NCBI RefSeq assembly: GCF_900110115.1
Contig: NZ_FOCM01000004.1
Span: 248,001 to 312,000, forward strand
Length of the DNA stretch: 64,000 nt
Direction: 5' to 3'
Origin: Palleronia pelagia
GTDB lineage: Bacteria; Pseudomonadota; Alphaproteobacteria; Rhodobacterales; Rhodobacteraceae
Shown here: piece after piece, positions 52,620-64,000 of the stretch
How positions within the stretch are numbered: position 1 is the first letter of the stretch
Layout: each line of letters opens with the position of its first letter
The notes under the pieces: model-generated
What the model was told of the DNA's origin: nothing
Databases searched by the model: none
Seen by the model: only the letters and a program-made list of their open reading frames with translations
Translations under genes and position numbers: made by a program

Positions 52620-53306
52620 TCAGACCCCGAGCCGGCCGCGCAGATCGGCGAGCGTGGCTTGCGCCGCGTCGTCCCACGGCGCGTCGACCGCGCGGAACAG
52701 CGTCGCCTGGCTGGCGTGCACGGGTCCGTCGGACAGGGTTTTCAGGTGATTGGCGCGCAGGGTCTCACCGGTCGAGGTGATGTCGGCGATCGCCTCGGCC
52801 GTCTCGTTGCGCACCGTGCCCTCGGTCGCGCCCTGGCTGTCCACAAGCTGGTAGTCGGCAACCCCGTGCCCGCGCAGGTACTCGCGCATGAGCCGGTGGT
52901 ATTTCGTGGCGATGCGCAGCCGGTGGCCATGGCGGCGGCGAAACGCGGCGGCGGCGGCATCCAGGTCGTCCAGCGTGTCAACGTCGACCCAGAAATTCGG
53001 CACCGCGATCACCAGGTCGGCGTGTCCGAACCCCATGCGCGCCAGCTCTTCCACGCGGCTGTCCCAACCGGCGAGCTTCTCGCGCACCAGGTCGGATCCC
53101 GTGACGCCCAGGTGGATGCGGCCGGCAGCCAGTTCCCGGGGAATCTCGCCCGCCGACAGCAGGACCATCTCGACCCCGTCGATCCCGCTGACGCGACCGG
53201 CGTATTCGCGGTCCTCGACCTTTTCCATGGTGATGCCGCGCTCGGCGAACCACTGGAATGTCTTCTCCATCAGCCGCCCCTTGGACGGCACGCCGAGCTT
53301 GATCAT
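52620..53306 (-). CDS. hisG: ATP phosphoribosyltransferase catalytic subunit, short form
   Basis: First step of histidine synthesis, condensing ATP with PRPP. At 228 residues it is the short HisG that lacks the C-terminal regulatory domain and needs HisZ, encoded directly upstream. It has GVPSKGRLMEKT, IHLGVTGSDLVRE and the PRPP-binding region DITSTGETLRANHLK. Its start overlaps the hisZ stop by four bases, matching a hetero-octamer made from one mRNA. Confidence 0.95.
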   Translation of the reverse strand: MIKLGVPSKGRLMEKTFQWFAERGITMEKVEDREYAGRVSGIDGVEMVLLSAGEIPRELAAGRIHLGVTGSDLVREKLAGWDSRVEELARMGFGHADLVIAVPNFWVDVDTLDDLDAAAAAFRRRHGHRLRIATKYHRLMREYLRGHGVADYQLVDSQGATEGTVRNETAEAIADITSTGETLRANHLKTLSDGPVHASQATLFRAVDAPWDDAAQATLADLRGRLGV

Positions 53307-54382
53307 GCCGTGCCCTCCAGGATCACTCCGGGGCGGATCACGCCGCCCACGGCGCGCATGCCGTCGCCGCCGCCCAGCGCGCGGGTCAGCGCATCGTAGC
53401 GGCCGCCGGTGGCCACGGGCGGCAGGTCGGGACGGTCCGGCAGGCTGAGCGTGAAGACGAACCCGTCGTAATATTCCATGGTGCTGCGGCCATGGCTGCC
53501 CTCGAACCGGAGCCGCGCGGGCGCGATCCCGCGCGCGTCCAGCGCGTCCAGCCGGCGGGCCAGCCCGTCGGTCGCGGGCGTGATCGCGGGCAGGTCCACG
53601 GCGATGTCGCGCAGCCGTTCCAGCGCCGCGTCACTGGGCGCGCTGAGGCTGAGGATATCGTCGATCAGCCCCACGTCGCGGGCGGCCAGCGGCGGTGCGG
53701 CGGCATCTGCGCGCAGGGCGGCCAGGCGGGTTTCGACCTCGGCCCGGCTCCGCAGCCCGATCTCGGGGCCGGACTCCGCGAATGGTTCCGCCGCTGCCAG
53801 CAGGTCCGCGCGCGCCGCGGCAACGGGTGTCTTTCCCGAGAACCGGTCCAGCAGCGCGCGGAACCGCAGCGGCCGCCAGATATGGCGCAGCAAAGCGTTG
53901 CGCCGGTCGGCGGTGGTCTCGAGCCCCATGACCGCGGCGGTCAGGATCCCGGTGTCCCCGGTCACGATGCGCGGACGCAGATGGGCCACCTGCGCGTGGA
54001 TCAGGTCGAAGACCTCGGCATCGGCCTCGGCCGCGTCGTGGCCGAACAGCTCGAACCCCGCCTGCAGGTATTCGTGCGGACGCGACGGGTCGGGCTGGCG
54101 GCGGAAGATCGACCCGGCATAGGCATAGCGCGCGGGGTCCCCCCGGCGGGCCATGTGCCATTGCACCACCGGCACAGTGAAGTCCGGGCGCAGCATCGCC
54201 TCGCCCCCGTCGGGGCCGGGGGTGACGAAGGCGCGCGCGCGGATATCCTCGCCGTAGAGATCCAGCAGCGTGTCGGCGGGCAGAAGGAGGTCCGGCTCGA
54301 CCCGCTCGGCGCCGTGGTCGAGGAACAGCGCCAGCAGCCGCTCGGCCTCGGCCCGCTCGGTGGCCTTGGGGGGCAATGTCAT
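53303..54382 (-). CDS. hisZ: ATP phosphoribosyltransferase regulatory subunit
   Basis: Histidyl-tRNA synthetase-like protein without tRNA charging activity; it binds histidine and is required for activity of short HisG. The 359-residue product begins [20 protein letters not shown] and keeps class II-like blocks such as [14 protein letters not shown] and [22 protein letters not shown]. The C-terminal anticodon-binding domain of HisS is missing. It starts inside the hisS stop (ATGA at 54379-54382), so hisS, hisZ and hisG form a coupled set. Confidence 0.94.
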   Translation of the reverse strand: MTLPPKATERAEAERLLALFLDHGAERVEPDLLLPADTLLDLYGEDIRARAFVTPGPDGGEAMLRPDFTVPVVQWHMARRGDPARYAYAGSIFRRQPDPSRPHEYLQAGFELFGHDAAEADAEVFDLIHAQVAHLRPRIVTGDTGILTAAVMGLETTADRRNALLRHIWRPLRFRALLDRFSGKTPVAAARADLLAAAEPFAESGPEIGLRSRAEVETRLAALRADAAAPPLAARDVGLIDDILSLSAPSDAALERLRDIAVDLPAITPATDGLARRLDALDARGIAPARLRFEGSHGRSTMEYYDGFVFTLSLPDRPDLPPVATGGRYDALTRALGGGDGMRAVGGVIRPGVILEGTA

Positions 54383-55845
54383 CCCAGCCGCGCCTTGATC
54401 TCGGACACCATGTCCTCGAGCCGGCATTCGAACTGCGCGGGCTGGTCGCGCCATTCCTCGTGGCTGAGCTCGGAGGCCAGGCGCGCGCCCAGCTTCAGGT
54501 CCTTGATCTGCACCACGCCGCGCGCCGCCTCGTCCTCGCCCTGGATGATGGCGAAGGGGGCGCCGCGCTTGTCGCAATACTTCAGCTGGTTGCCGAAATT
54601 CTTGGGGTTCCCGAGGTAGAGCTCGGCCCGGATGTCGGCCTTCCGCAGATCCGACACCATCGCCTGGTAGGCCGCGAGGCGCGACTTATCCATCACGGTC
54701 ACAACGACGGGGCCATCCTCGGCGTCGTCGAAGCGGCCCTTCATGGTCAGCGCGGCCAGCAGGCGATCGACGCCGATGCTGACGCCGGTGGCCGGCACCT
54801 CCTGCCCCGTGAAGCGCTTGACCAGGTCGTCGTAGCGCCCGCCGCCCGCCACGCTGCCGAACTGGCGCGGGCGGCCCTTCTCATCCGTCACTTCGAAGGT
54901 CAGCTCGGCCTCGTAGACCGGGCCGGTATAGTAGCCGAGGCCGCGCACCACCGACGGGTCGATGACAATGCGGTCGGGGCCGTAGCCCTGGGCCGCCAGC
55001 AGATCGGCGATCTGGCGGAGTTCATCCACGCCCTCGCGGCCGACCTCGGAGTCCGCGACCAGGCGGTCGAGGTTCGCAAGCGTCGCGGCCCCGTCAGCGC
55101 CGAGCGCGCCCATGAACCCCATCACCACGCCGGCCTGTTCATCGTCCAGCCCCGCGCCCTTGGTGAAGTCGCCGCTGTCGTCCTTTCGGCCCTCGCCCAG
55201 AAGCGCGCGCACGCCGTCCTCGCCCAGCCGGTCGAGCTTGTCGATGGCGCGCAGTACAATGCCGCGCTCGGCCTCGTGCTCGGGGCCGCCTATGCCCGCG
55301 ACCTCCATCACGCCGTTCAAGACCTTCCGGTTGTTCACCCGGATGATGTAGTCCCCGCCAAGGCCCAGCTCCTCGAACACGTCCGACAACATGGCGCAGA
55401 TCTCGGCGTCGGCGGCCATGGAGGCGCTGCCCACCGTGTCTGCATCGCATTGATAGAACTGGCGGAATCGCCCCGGCCCGGGCTTTTCGTTGCGCCAGAC
55501 CGGCCCCATGGCATAGCGGCGATAGGGCGACGGCAGGTCGTTGCGATACTGCGCGGCGACGCGGGCCAGCGGGGCTGTCATGTCATAGCGCAGGGCCAGC
55601 CAGTCGCCGTCTTCCTCCCAGGCAAAGACGCCCTCGTTCGGGCGGTCCACGTCGGGCAGGAACTTGCCCAGCGCCTCGACCGTCTCGACGCCCGACGTCT
55701 CGAGCGCGTCGAAGCCATAGCGATGATAGATCCGCGCGATCCGGGCCAGCATATCGGCCCGGCGCGTCACCTCCGCGCCGAAATAATCGCGAAAGCCCTT
55801 CGGCGTCACGGCCTTGGGGCGCGGCTGTTTTTTATGCTTCGCCAT
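54379..55845 (-). CDS. hisS: Histidyl-tRNA synthetase
   Basis: Charges tRNA-His. The 488-residue class II synthetase has [12 protein letters not shown] (motif 1 region), [36 protein letters not shown] (motif 2), the histidine A loop [26 protein letters not shown] and [13 protein letters not shown] (motif 3). A C-terminal anticodon domain follows. Start at 55845 with GGAAGGGA. It heads the hisS-hisZ-hisG transcript. Confidence 0.97.
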   Translation of the reverse strand: MAKHKKQPRPKAVTPKGFRDYFGAEVTRRADMLARIARIYHRYGFDALETSGVETVEALGKFLPDVDRPNEGVFAWEEDGDWLALRYDMTAPLARVAAQYRNDLPSPYRRYAMGPVWRNEKPGPGRFRQFYQCDADTVGSASMAADAEICAMLSDVFEELGLGGDYIIRVNNRKVLNGVMEVAGIGGPEHEAERGIVLRAIDKLDRLGEDGVRALLGEGRKDDSGDFTKGAGLDDEQAGVVMGFMGALGADGAATLANLDRLVADSEVGREGVDELRQIADLLAAQGYGPDRIVIDPSVVRGLGYYTGPVYEAELTFEVTDEKGRPRQFGSVAGGGRYDDLVKRFTGQEVPATGVSIGVDRLLAALTMKGRFDDAEDGPVVVTVMDKSRLAAYQAMVSDLRKADIRAELYLGNPKNFGNQLKYCDKRGAPFAIIQGEDEAARGVVQIKDLKLGARLASELSHEEWRDQPAQFECRLEDMVSEIKARLG

Positions 55846-55948
55846 GGGTCCCTTCCGGGCGGTCAATCGGACGCGGCTCGTCTAGCCCAGCGCCACCGGG
55901 CGTGCAAGGAAGCTGGCCCGTGGCAAGCCCGCATGGTAAGGGCCGCGC

Positions 55949-56149
55949 ATGGACATGACGGCGATCGAAGAACGGCTGGCGCACCTGGAGCGGGTGAACG
56001 ACGACCTGTCGGATACCGTGGCGCGGCAGGACGACCGCATCGCGCTGCTGGAGCGGCGCGTGGCGATGCTGATGGAGCGCGAGGCCGGGCGCGAATACGA
56101 CCAGGGCGGCAGCATCCCCCTGGGGGACCAGCGCCCGCCGCACTGGTAG
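55949..56149 (+). CDS. slyX: SlyX family protein
   Basis: A 66-residue coiled-coil protein (IEERLAHLERVNDDLSDTVA, then RIALLERRVAMLME) ending in the SlyX-type GDQRPPHW. Function unknown. It is divergent from hisS and its stop lies 16 bases from the convergent dnaE stop. Confidence 0.85.
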   Translation: MDMTAIEERLAHLERVNDDLSDTVARQDDRIALLERRVAMLMEREAGREYDQGGSIPLGDQRPPHW

Positions 56150-56165
56150 GCCGCGCGCCCGCCCG

Positions 56166-59762
<3,597 letters not shown>

Positions 59763-59959
59763 GGGCCGCACGATAAATGGGCGCCGCCACCGGGGGAAGG
59801 CCCCGCGGCACACTTCCCTCGCGGAACCGTCCCGGGCCGGTCTTGCCAAGGCCCGCCCGATCCGCCTAGCCTCGGTCGCGACAGGGCCGCCCGCTTTCTA
59901 CGCCGCATCGAAAGGGGGCTTTCGCGCCAGGTAGGACGGTAACGCGGCGGACACATCAC

Positions 59960-61435
59960 ATGAATATCTCCTTCCGCCTGAACGGAGACGCGGTCACGGT
60001 CGACACGGCCCCGACCACCACCCTGCTGGACTGGCTGCGCGAGACGCGCGGGCTGACCGGCACGAAAGAGGGCTGCAACGAAGGCGACTGCGGGGCGTGC
60101 ACGGTCATCGTCACGGACACCGACGGGCCGCGCACGTTGAATGCCTGCATCCTCTTCATGGGTCAGCTGGATGGCGCGGCGGTCCGCACGGTCGAGGGTC
60201 TGAGCGCGCCGGACGGCACGCTGCACCCGGTGCAGCAGGCGATGATCGACCATCACGGATCGCAATGCGGCTTCTGCACGCCCGGCTTCGTGACCGCCAT
60301 GGCCTGCGCCCACCTGACCGGCGCCACCGACCACGACGACCAGCTGGCGGGCAATCTCTGCCGCTGCACCGGCTACGCCCCGATACTCCGCGCCGCCCGC
60401 GCGGCCGAGACCGCGCCGATCCCCGACCACATGCGCGACACCCCCCTTCATCTTTCCCCAAATACCTCGGGGGACTCCGCCCCCGGCGGCGGGGGGCAGA
60501 GCCCCCGCTCCCACGCCGCCGTCGGCGCGGCCTGGGGCCATACCGCGGCCCTGGCCGCCACCGGCGCCTCGGGCGCGGGCGACGCGGGATGGGCGCAGGA
60601 GGGCGTACGCCCCTCGACACTGGACGAGCTCGCCGAATGGTACGCCGAAAACCCCGAAGCGACGCTCGTCGCCGGGGCGACCGACGTGGGGCTGTGGGTG
60701 ACCAAGGGCCTGCGCGATCTCGGTCCGGTGGCGCTTCTGAACGGCATCGACGAGATGCAGCGGATCGAGATCACCGACGACTCCGTGCGGCTGGGCGCCG
60801 GCGTGACGATCGCCGCGATGCGCGAGGCGCTGGCGCCGATCTGGCCCGGCCTGGGCGAGCTTCTGCGCCGCTACGGCTCGCAGCAGGTGCGCAATGCCGC
60901 GACCATCGGCGGCAATATCGCCAACGGATCGCCCATCGGCGACGGCTCGCCCGCGCTGATCGCGCTGGGCGCGCGGCTTCATCTGCGCAAGGGGGACGTG
61001 CGCCGCGACATCGCGCTTCAGGATTTCTTCATCGACTACGGCAAGCAGGACCGCGCGCCCGGCGAATTCGTCGAGGCCGTCACCGTCCCGCGTGGGCCCG
61101 GCGCGGCGCAGTTCCACAAGATCTCCAAGCGGTTCGACCAGGACATCTCGGCGGTCTGCGGATGCTTCTACATCGAACGCGACGGCGAGCGGATGACGAC
61201 CGCGCGGCTGGCCTTCGGCGGGATGGCCGGCACGCCCAAGCGGGCGGCGCGGGCCGAGGCGGCGCTGATATCCGACGGGATCGCCGCCGCGCAGGACGCG
61301 CTGGGACAGGATTTCACGCCCATGTCTGACATGCGCGCCTCCGCGGCCTACAGGCTAGAGGCCGCGCGCGGCCTTCTCGCGAGACTTGACGAGTCCGACG
61401 CGCGGCAAGGCTCGGTGCTGGAGGTGCGGGCATGA
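59960..61435 (+). CDS. xdhA: Xanthine dehydrogenase small subunit (FeS and FAD)
   Basis: Electron-transfer subunit of xanthine dehydrogenase. The 491-residue protein has two [2Fe-2S] sites ([13 protein letters not shown] with an upstream Cys pattern; CGFCTPGF with CRCTGYAP). An FAD domain ([14 protein letters not shown] and [20 protein letters not shown]) and a CO-dehydrogenase flavoprotein C-terminal domain follow. The linker between the FeS and FAD parts, about residues 155-215, is unusual: residues 163-185 are encoded by a palindromic repeat element also found between genes, which kept the frame open. The surrounding Ala/Gly-rich stretch is also unlike other XdhA. Its stop overlaps xdhB (ATGA). 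Confidence 0.95.
   Translation: MNISFRLNGDAVTVDTAPTTTLLDWLRETRGLTGTKEGCNEGDCGACTVIVTDTDGPRTLNACILFMGQLDGAAVRTVEGLSAPDGTLHPVQQAMIDHHGSQCGFCTPGFVTAMACAHLTGATDHDDQLAGNLCRCTGYAPILRAARAAETAPIPDHMRDTPLHLSPNTSGDSAPGGGGQSPRSHAAVGAAWGHTAALAATGASGAGDAGWAQEGVRPSTLDELAEWYAENPEATLVAGATDVGLWVTKGLRDLGPVALLNGIDEMQRIEITDDSVRLGAGVTIAAMREALAPIWPGLGELLRRYGSQQVRNAATIGGNIANGSPIGDGSPALIALGARLHLRKGDVRRDIALQDFFIDYGKQDRAPGEFVEAVTVPRGPGAAQFHKISKRFDQDISAVCGCFYIERDGERMTTARLAFGGMAGTPKRAARAEAALISDGIAAAQDALGQDFTPMSDMRASAAYRLEAARGLLARLDESDARQGSVLEVRA
60446..60513 (-). repeat. GC-rich palindromic repeat, copy 3 (inside xdhA)
   Basis: Reverse-oriented copy within xdhA: CTTCATCTTTCCCCAAATAC starts at 60446 and the hairpin GGGGGC-AGA-GCCCCC lies at 60492-60506. 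On the element strand the tail matches copies 1 and 4 with one mismatch in the GTATTT-GGGAAAGATGAAG part. It is translated in frame as part of the interdomain linker ([20 protein letters not shown]). Confidence 0.85.
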
Positions 61436-63888
61436 GCGTCGCGAAGCCCCTGCCCCACGACAGCGCGCGGCAGCACGTCACCGGCGCCGCGCGATACATC
61501 GACGACATGCCGACGCCCGCGAACTGCCTGCACCTGGCGTTCGGGCTGTCGGACACCGCACATGGCGAGATCACCGCCATGGACCTCGACGCCGTGCGCG
61601 CGGCCCCCGGCGTGGTGGCGGTGCTGACCGCCGCCGACTTGCCCTTCGCCAACGACGTGGCGCCCGCCGCCCATGACGAGCCACTGCTGGCCGACGGCAC
61701 CGTGCATTACGTGGGTCAGCCGATCTTCGCCGTTGCCGCCACCAGCCACCTGGCCGCCCGCAAGGCCGCGCGGCTAGGCCGGGTCGAGATCGCGGCGCGG
61801 CCCGCGCTGCTTTCGGTCGAGGACGCGCTGGCCGCCGACAGCCGGTTCGAGGACGGGCCCCGCATCTACGCCAAGGGCGACAGTGGGGCGGCCCTGTCCC
61901 GGGCGGCCCACCGCCTGACGGGCCGGATCGAAATGGGCGGGCAGGAGCATTTCTACCTCGAAGGCCAGGCGGCTCTCGCGATCCCCGGCGAGGGCGGCGA
62001 CATGGTGGTTCAGTCGTCGTCGCAGCACCCGACCGAGATCCAGCACAAGGTGGCCGAGGCGCTGGGTCTGCCCATGGCCGCCGTGCGCTGCGAGGTGCGG
62101 CGCATGGGCGGCGGTTTCGGTGGCAAGGAAAGCCAGGGCAACGCGCTCGCCGTGGCCGCGGCCGTGGTCGCCGCCGTCACCGGGCGGCCCTGCAAGATGC
62201 GTTACGACCGCGACGACGATATGATCATCACCGGCAAGCGCCACGACTTCCGCATCGATTACGACGTGGGCTTCGACGATGATGGCGCGATCGACGGGCT
62301 GGACTTCACGCAATACGCGCGCTGCGGCTGGGCACAGGACCTGTCGCTGCCGGTGGCCGACCGGGCCATGCTGCACGCCGACAACGCCTATCACCTGCGC
62401 GACGTGACCATCACGTCGCACCGGCTGAAGACCAACACCCAGAGCGCAACTGCCTTCCGGGGCTTCGGCGGGCCGCAGGGCATGCTCGGGATCGAGCGGG
62501 TGATGGATCACATCGCCCATCACCTGGGGATCGACGCGCTGCGGGTCCGTCGGGCGAACTACTACGCCGACGTGCCGGTCGAGGGCGCAGGACCGGGGGG
62601 CCAGCCCCCCGGACCCCCCGGAGGTATTTCGGGAAAGATGAAGCCGGGGGACAGCGCGTTGGCGGGCGAGATGCCGATCCGCGGCGATGGCGATGCGGCC
62701 AGCCGGGGTGCGGACGTGGAAATGACGGCGCCGGTGGCGGGCCGCGCGGCGCCGGGCGACCAGACGACGCCCTATCACATGCCGGTCACCGACTTCATCC
62801 TGGGCCGCATGACCGAGCGGCTGGTGGACGAGGCCGATTACCACGCGCGCCGCGCGGCGGTGGCCGAATGGAACGCGGCCAACGACGTCCGGAAGAAGGG
62901 GATCGCGTTCACCCCCGTGAAATTCGGGATCTCGTTCACGTTGACGCACCTGAACCAGGCCGGCGCGCTCGTGCATGTCTACCAGGACGGCTCGGTCCAC
63001 CTGAACCATGGCGGCACCGAGATGGGACAGGGGCTTTACCAGAAAGTGGCTCAGGTCGCGGCCGACCGGTTCGGGATCGCGCTATACCAGGTGAAGATCA
63101 CCGCGACGGATACCGGGAAGGTGCCCAATACATCGGCCACCGCCGCCTCGTCGGGCGCCGACCTGAACGGGATGGCGGTGAAGGTGGCCTGCGACACGAT
63201 CCGCGACCGGATTGCGGGATTTCTGGCGGAATTGCACCAGTGTTCGGCCGCGTCCGTCGTCTTCGAGGATGGATTTGTGCAAGTCGGCGCCGAACGGCTG
63301 CCCTTTGCCAAGGCGGTCCAGCTGGCCTACCAGGGCCGCGTCAGCCTGTCGGCCACGGGGTTCTACAAGACGCCCGATATCGAATGGGACCGCATCCGCG
63401 GGCGCGGGCGGCCCTTCTACTATTTCGCCCATGGCGCGGCGGTGGCCGAGGTGGTCATCGACACCCGCACGGGCGAGAACCGCATCCTGCGCGTCGACAT
63501 CCTGCATGACGCGGGGCGGTCCCTGAACCCGGCCATCGACTTGGGCCAGATCGAGGGCGGCTTCGTGCAGGGGGCCGGGTGGCTGACCACCGAGGAACTG
63601 GTCTGGGACGATCACGGCCGGCTGCGCACCCACGCGCCCGCCACCTACAAGATCCCCGCCGCCTCGGACCGGCCCGAGATCTTCAACGTCGCACTGTGGG
63701 ACGGCGCCAATGCCGCGCCGACGATCTATCGCTCGAAAGCCGTGGGCGAGCCGCCCTTCATGCTGGGCATCGCGCCGTTCCTCGCGCTGTCGGACGCCGT
63801 GGCGGCGTGCGGGCCGCACTACCCCGCGCTGGACGCGCCGGCGACGGCCGAGCGCGTGCTGGCCGCCGTTCGGAGGGCCCGCGGATGA
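61432..63888 (+). CDS. xdhB: Xanthine dehydrogenase large subunit (molybdopterin)
   Basis: Catalytic subunit that oxidises hypoxanthine and xanthine to uric acid at a molybdenum cofactor. The 818-residue protein shows [67 protein letters not shown] and [10 protein letters not shown], whose Glu is the catalytic base. Between [10 protein letters not shown] (near residue 384) and [11 protein letters not shown] (near 445) there is an extra stretch of about 55 residues; its first part (388-404) is encoded by palindromic repeat copy 4. Other XdhB proteins pass directly across this point. All catalytic motifs are intact. It overlaps xdhA and xdhC by four bases each. Confidence 0.96.
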   Translation: MSVAKPLPHDSARQHVTGAARYIDDMPTPANCLHLAFGLSDTAHGEITAMDLDAVRAAPGVVAVLTAADLPFANDVAPAAHDEPLLADGTVHYVGQPIFAVAATSHLAARKAARLGRVEIAARPALLSVEDALAADSRFEDGPRIYAKGDSGAALSRAAHRLTGRIEMGGQEHFYLEGQAALAIPGEGGDMVVQSSSQHPTEIQHKVAEALGLPMAAVRCEVRRMGGGFGGKESQGNALAVAAAVVAAVTGRPCKMRYDRDDDMIITGKRHDFRIDYDVGFDDDGAIDGLDFTQYARCGWAQDLSLPVADRAMLHADNAYHLRDVTITSHRLKTNTQSATAFRGFGGPQGMLGIERVMDHIAHHLGIDALRVRRANYYADVPVEGAGPGGQPPGPPGGISGKMKPGDSALAGEMPIRGDGDAASRGADVEMTAPVAGRAAPGDQTTPYHMPVTDFILGRMTERLVDEADYHARRAAVAEWNAANDVRKKGIAFTPVKFGISFTLTHLNQAGALVHVYQDGSVHLNHGGTEMGQGLYQKVAQVAADRFGIALYQVKITATDTGKVPNTSATAASSGADLNGMAVKVACDTIRDRIAGFLAELHQCSAASVVFEDGFVQVGAERLPFAKAVQLAYQGRVSLSATGFYKTPDIEWDRIRGRGRPFYYFAHGAAVAEVVIDTRTGENRILRVDILHDAGRSLNPAIDLGQIEGGFVQGAGWLTTEELVWDDHGRLRTHAPATYKIPAASDRPEIFNVALWDGANAAPTIYRSKAVGEPPFMLGIAPFLALSDAVAACGPHYPALDAPATAERVLAAVRRARG
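62593..62643 (+). repeat. GC-rich palindromic repeat, copy 4 (inside xdhB)
   Basis: A 9-bp hairpin CCGGGGGGC-CA-GCCCCCCGG (62593-62612) is followed by a tail ending GTATTTCGGGAAAGATGAAG (62624-62643), identical to copy 1 over the last 22 bases. It is translated in frame as [18 protein letters not shown] within xdhB, in the opposite orientation to the copy in xdhA. Confidence 0.9.
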
Positions 63889-64000
63889 GCGCCGTCTGGG
63901 TCGAGGTCCTGCGCGCCCGGGGCTCGGCGCCGCGCGACGCGGGCACCGCCATGCGCGTGACCGAGACCGGGGCCGACGGCACGATCGGCGGCGGCACGCT
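63885..64000 (+). CDS. xdhC: Xanthine dehydrogenase accessory protein XdhC (5' part)
   Basis: First 38 codons of a gene cut by the window end. The product begins [20 protein letters not shown] and continues to DGTIGGGT, matching the N-terminal XdhC/CoxI domain with its RGSAPRxxGT motif and IGGG turn. XdhC binds molybdenum cofactor and inserts it into XdhB. The start overlaps the xdhB stop (ATGA), completing the xdhABC order. Confidence 0.92.
   Translation, partial: MSAVWVEVLRARGSAPRDAGTAMRVTETGADGTIGGGT

Noticed and set aside
60410-60610. xdhA as a frameshifted or broken gene because of its odd linker
   Set aside because: The frame is continuous, both FeS and FAD domains are complete, and xdhB and xdhC follow with four-base overlaps. 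The odd stretch is explained by an in-frame repeat.

Overview
The window is chromosomal sequence from a GC-rich alphaproteobacterium, most likely a member of the Rhodobacteraceae (Roseobacter group). The evidence is the gene content: an mreBCD-mrdA-rodA cell-shape operon, short HisG paired with HisZ, a B12-dependent ribonucleotide reductase NrdJ, an FeS-type photolyase, separate XdhA and XdhB subunits, a pca operon driven by a divergent LysR gene, and DUF1127 and DUF1489 genes. Genes are densely packed, and many neighbours overlap by 4 bases (ATGA or GTGA). No stretch longer than 300 bases lacks a gene. I see no prophage, insertion sequence, CRISPR array or integrative element.

Layout: 0-4 kb holds a lytic transglycosylase, a small conserved protein and katG. 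At 4.3-6.7 kb lies an L-idonate/gluconate module (gntK, idnO and divergent idnD) with a perfect 10-bp palindrome in the shared promoter region. At 6.8-10.6 kb are a YmdB-like phosphodiesterase, a copper chaperone, 5-formyl-THF cyclo-ligase and mgtE. At 10.7-14.6 kb are guanine deaminase and, on the other strand, an XRE regulator, a HisN-type phosphatase and an 8-oxoguanine deaminase. At 14.8-20.5 kb are a quinone oxidoreductase, a homocysteine methyltransferase, a LysR regulator, a DUF1127 protein, a BI-1 family membrane protein and nadE. At 20.7-25.5 kb are an exported MORN-repeat protein, a luciferase-like monooxygenase, a photolyase and an SDR. At 25.6-27.3 kb is leuA behind a leader peptide with five consecutive leucine codons. 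At 27.6-33.2 kb is the rod-shape operon.

Further on, 33.2-38.2 kb carries GST, ghrA-like, SseB-like and UDG-like genes, an atypical MsrB and nhaA. At 38.3-40.7 kb is a capsule-export pair (KpsT/KpsE-like), followed by tRNA-Gln(TTG). At 41.2-44.1 kb is an AraC/NmrA/DUF4345/DUF1772 cluster. At 44.2-49.7 kb is pcaC-pcaH-pcaG-BKACE-pcaD-pcaB with divergent pcaQ. At 49.8-52.6 kb are nrdJ and a DUF1489 gene. At 52.6-55.8 kb is hisS-hisZ-hisG, at 56-59.8 kb slyX and dnaE, and at 60-64 kb xdhA, xdhB and the start of xdhC, which is cut by the window end.

The most notable observations are these. A GC-rich palindromic repeat occurs four times, twice between genes and twice inside reading frames, once in xdhA and once in xdhB in opposite orientations, with both frames kept open. 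A beta-keto acid cleavage enzyme gene sits inside the protocatechuate operon, where it could replace PcaIJ and PcaF. The MORN protein appears to be a duplication of a nine-repeat block. leuA has a visible leucine attenuation leader. None of these amounts to a clearly new multi-gene system; the in-frame repeats are the best lead.
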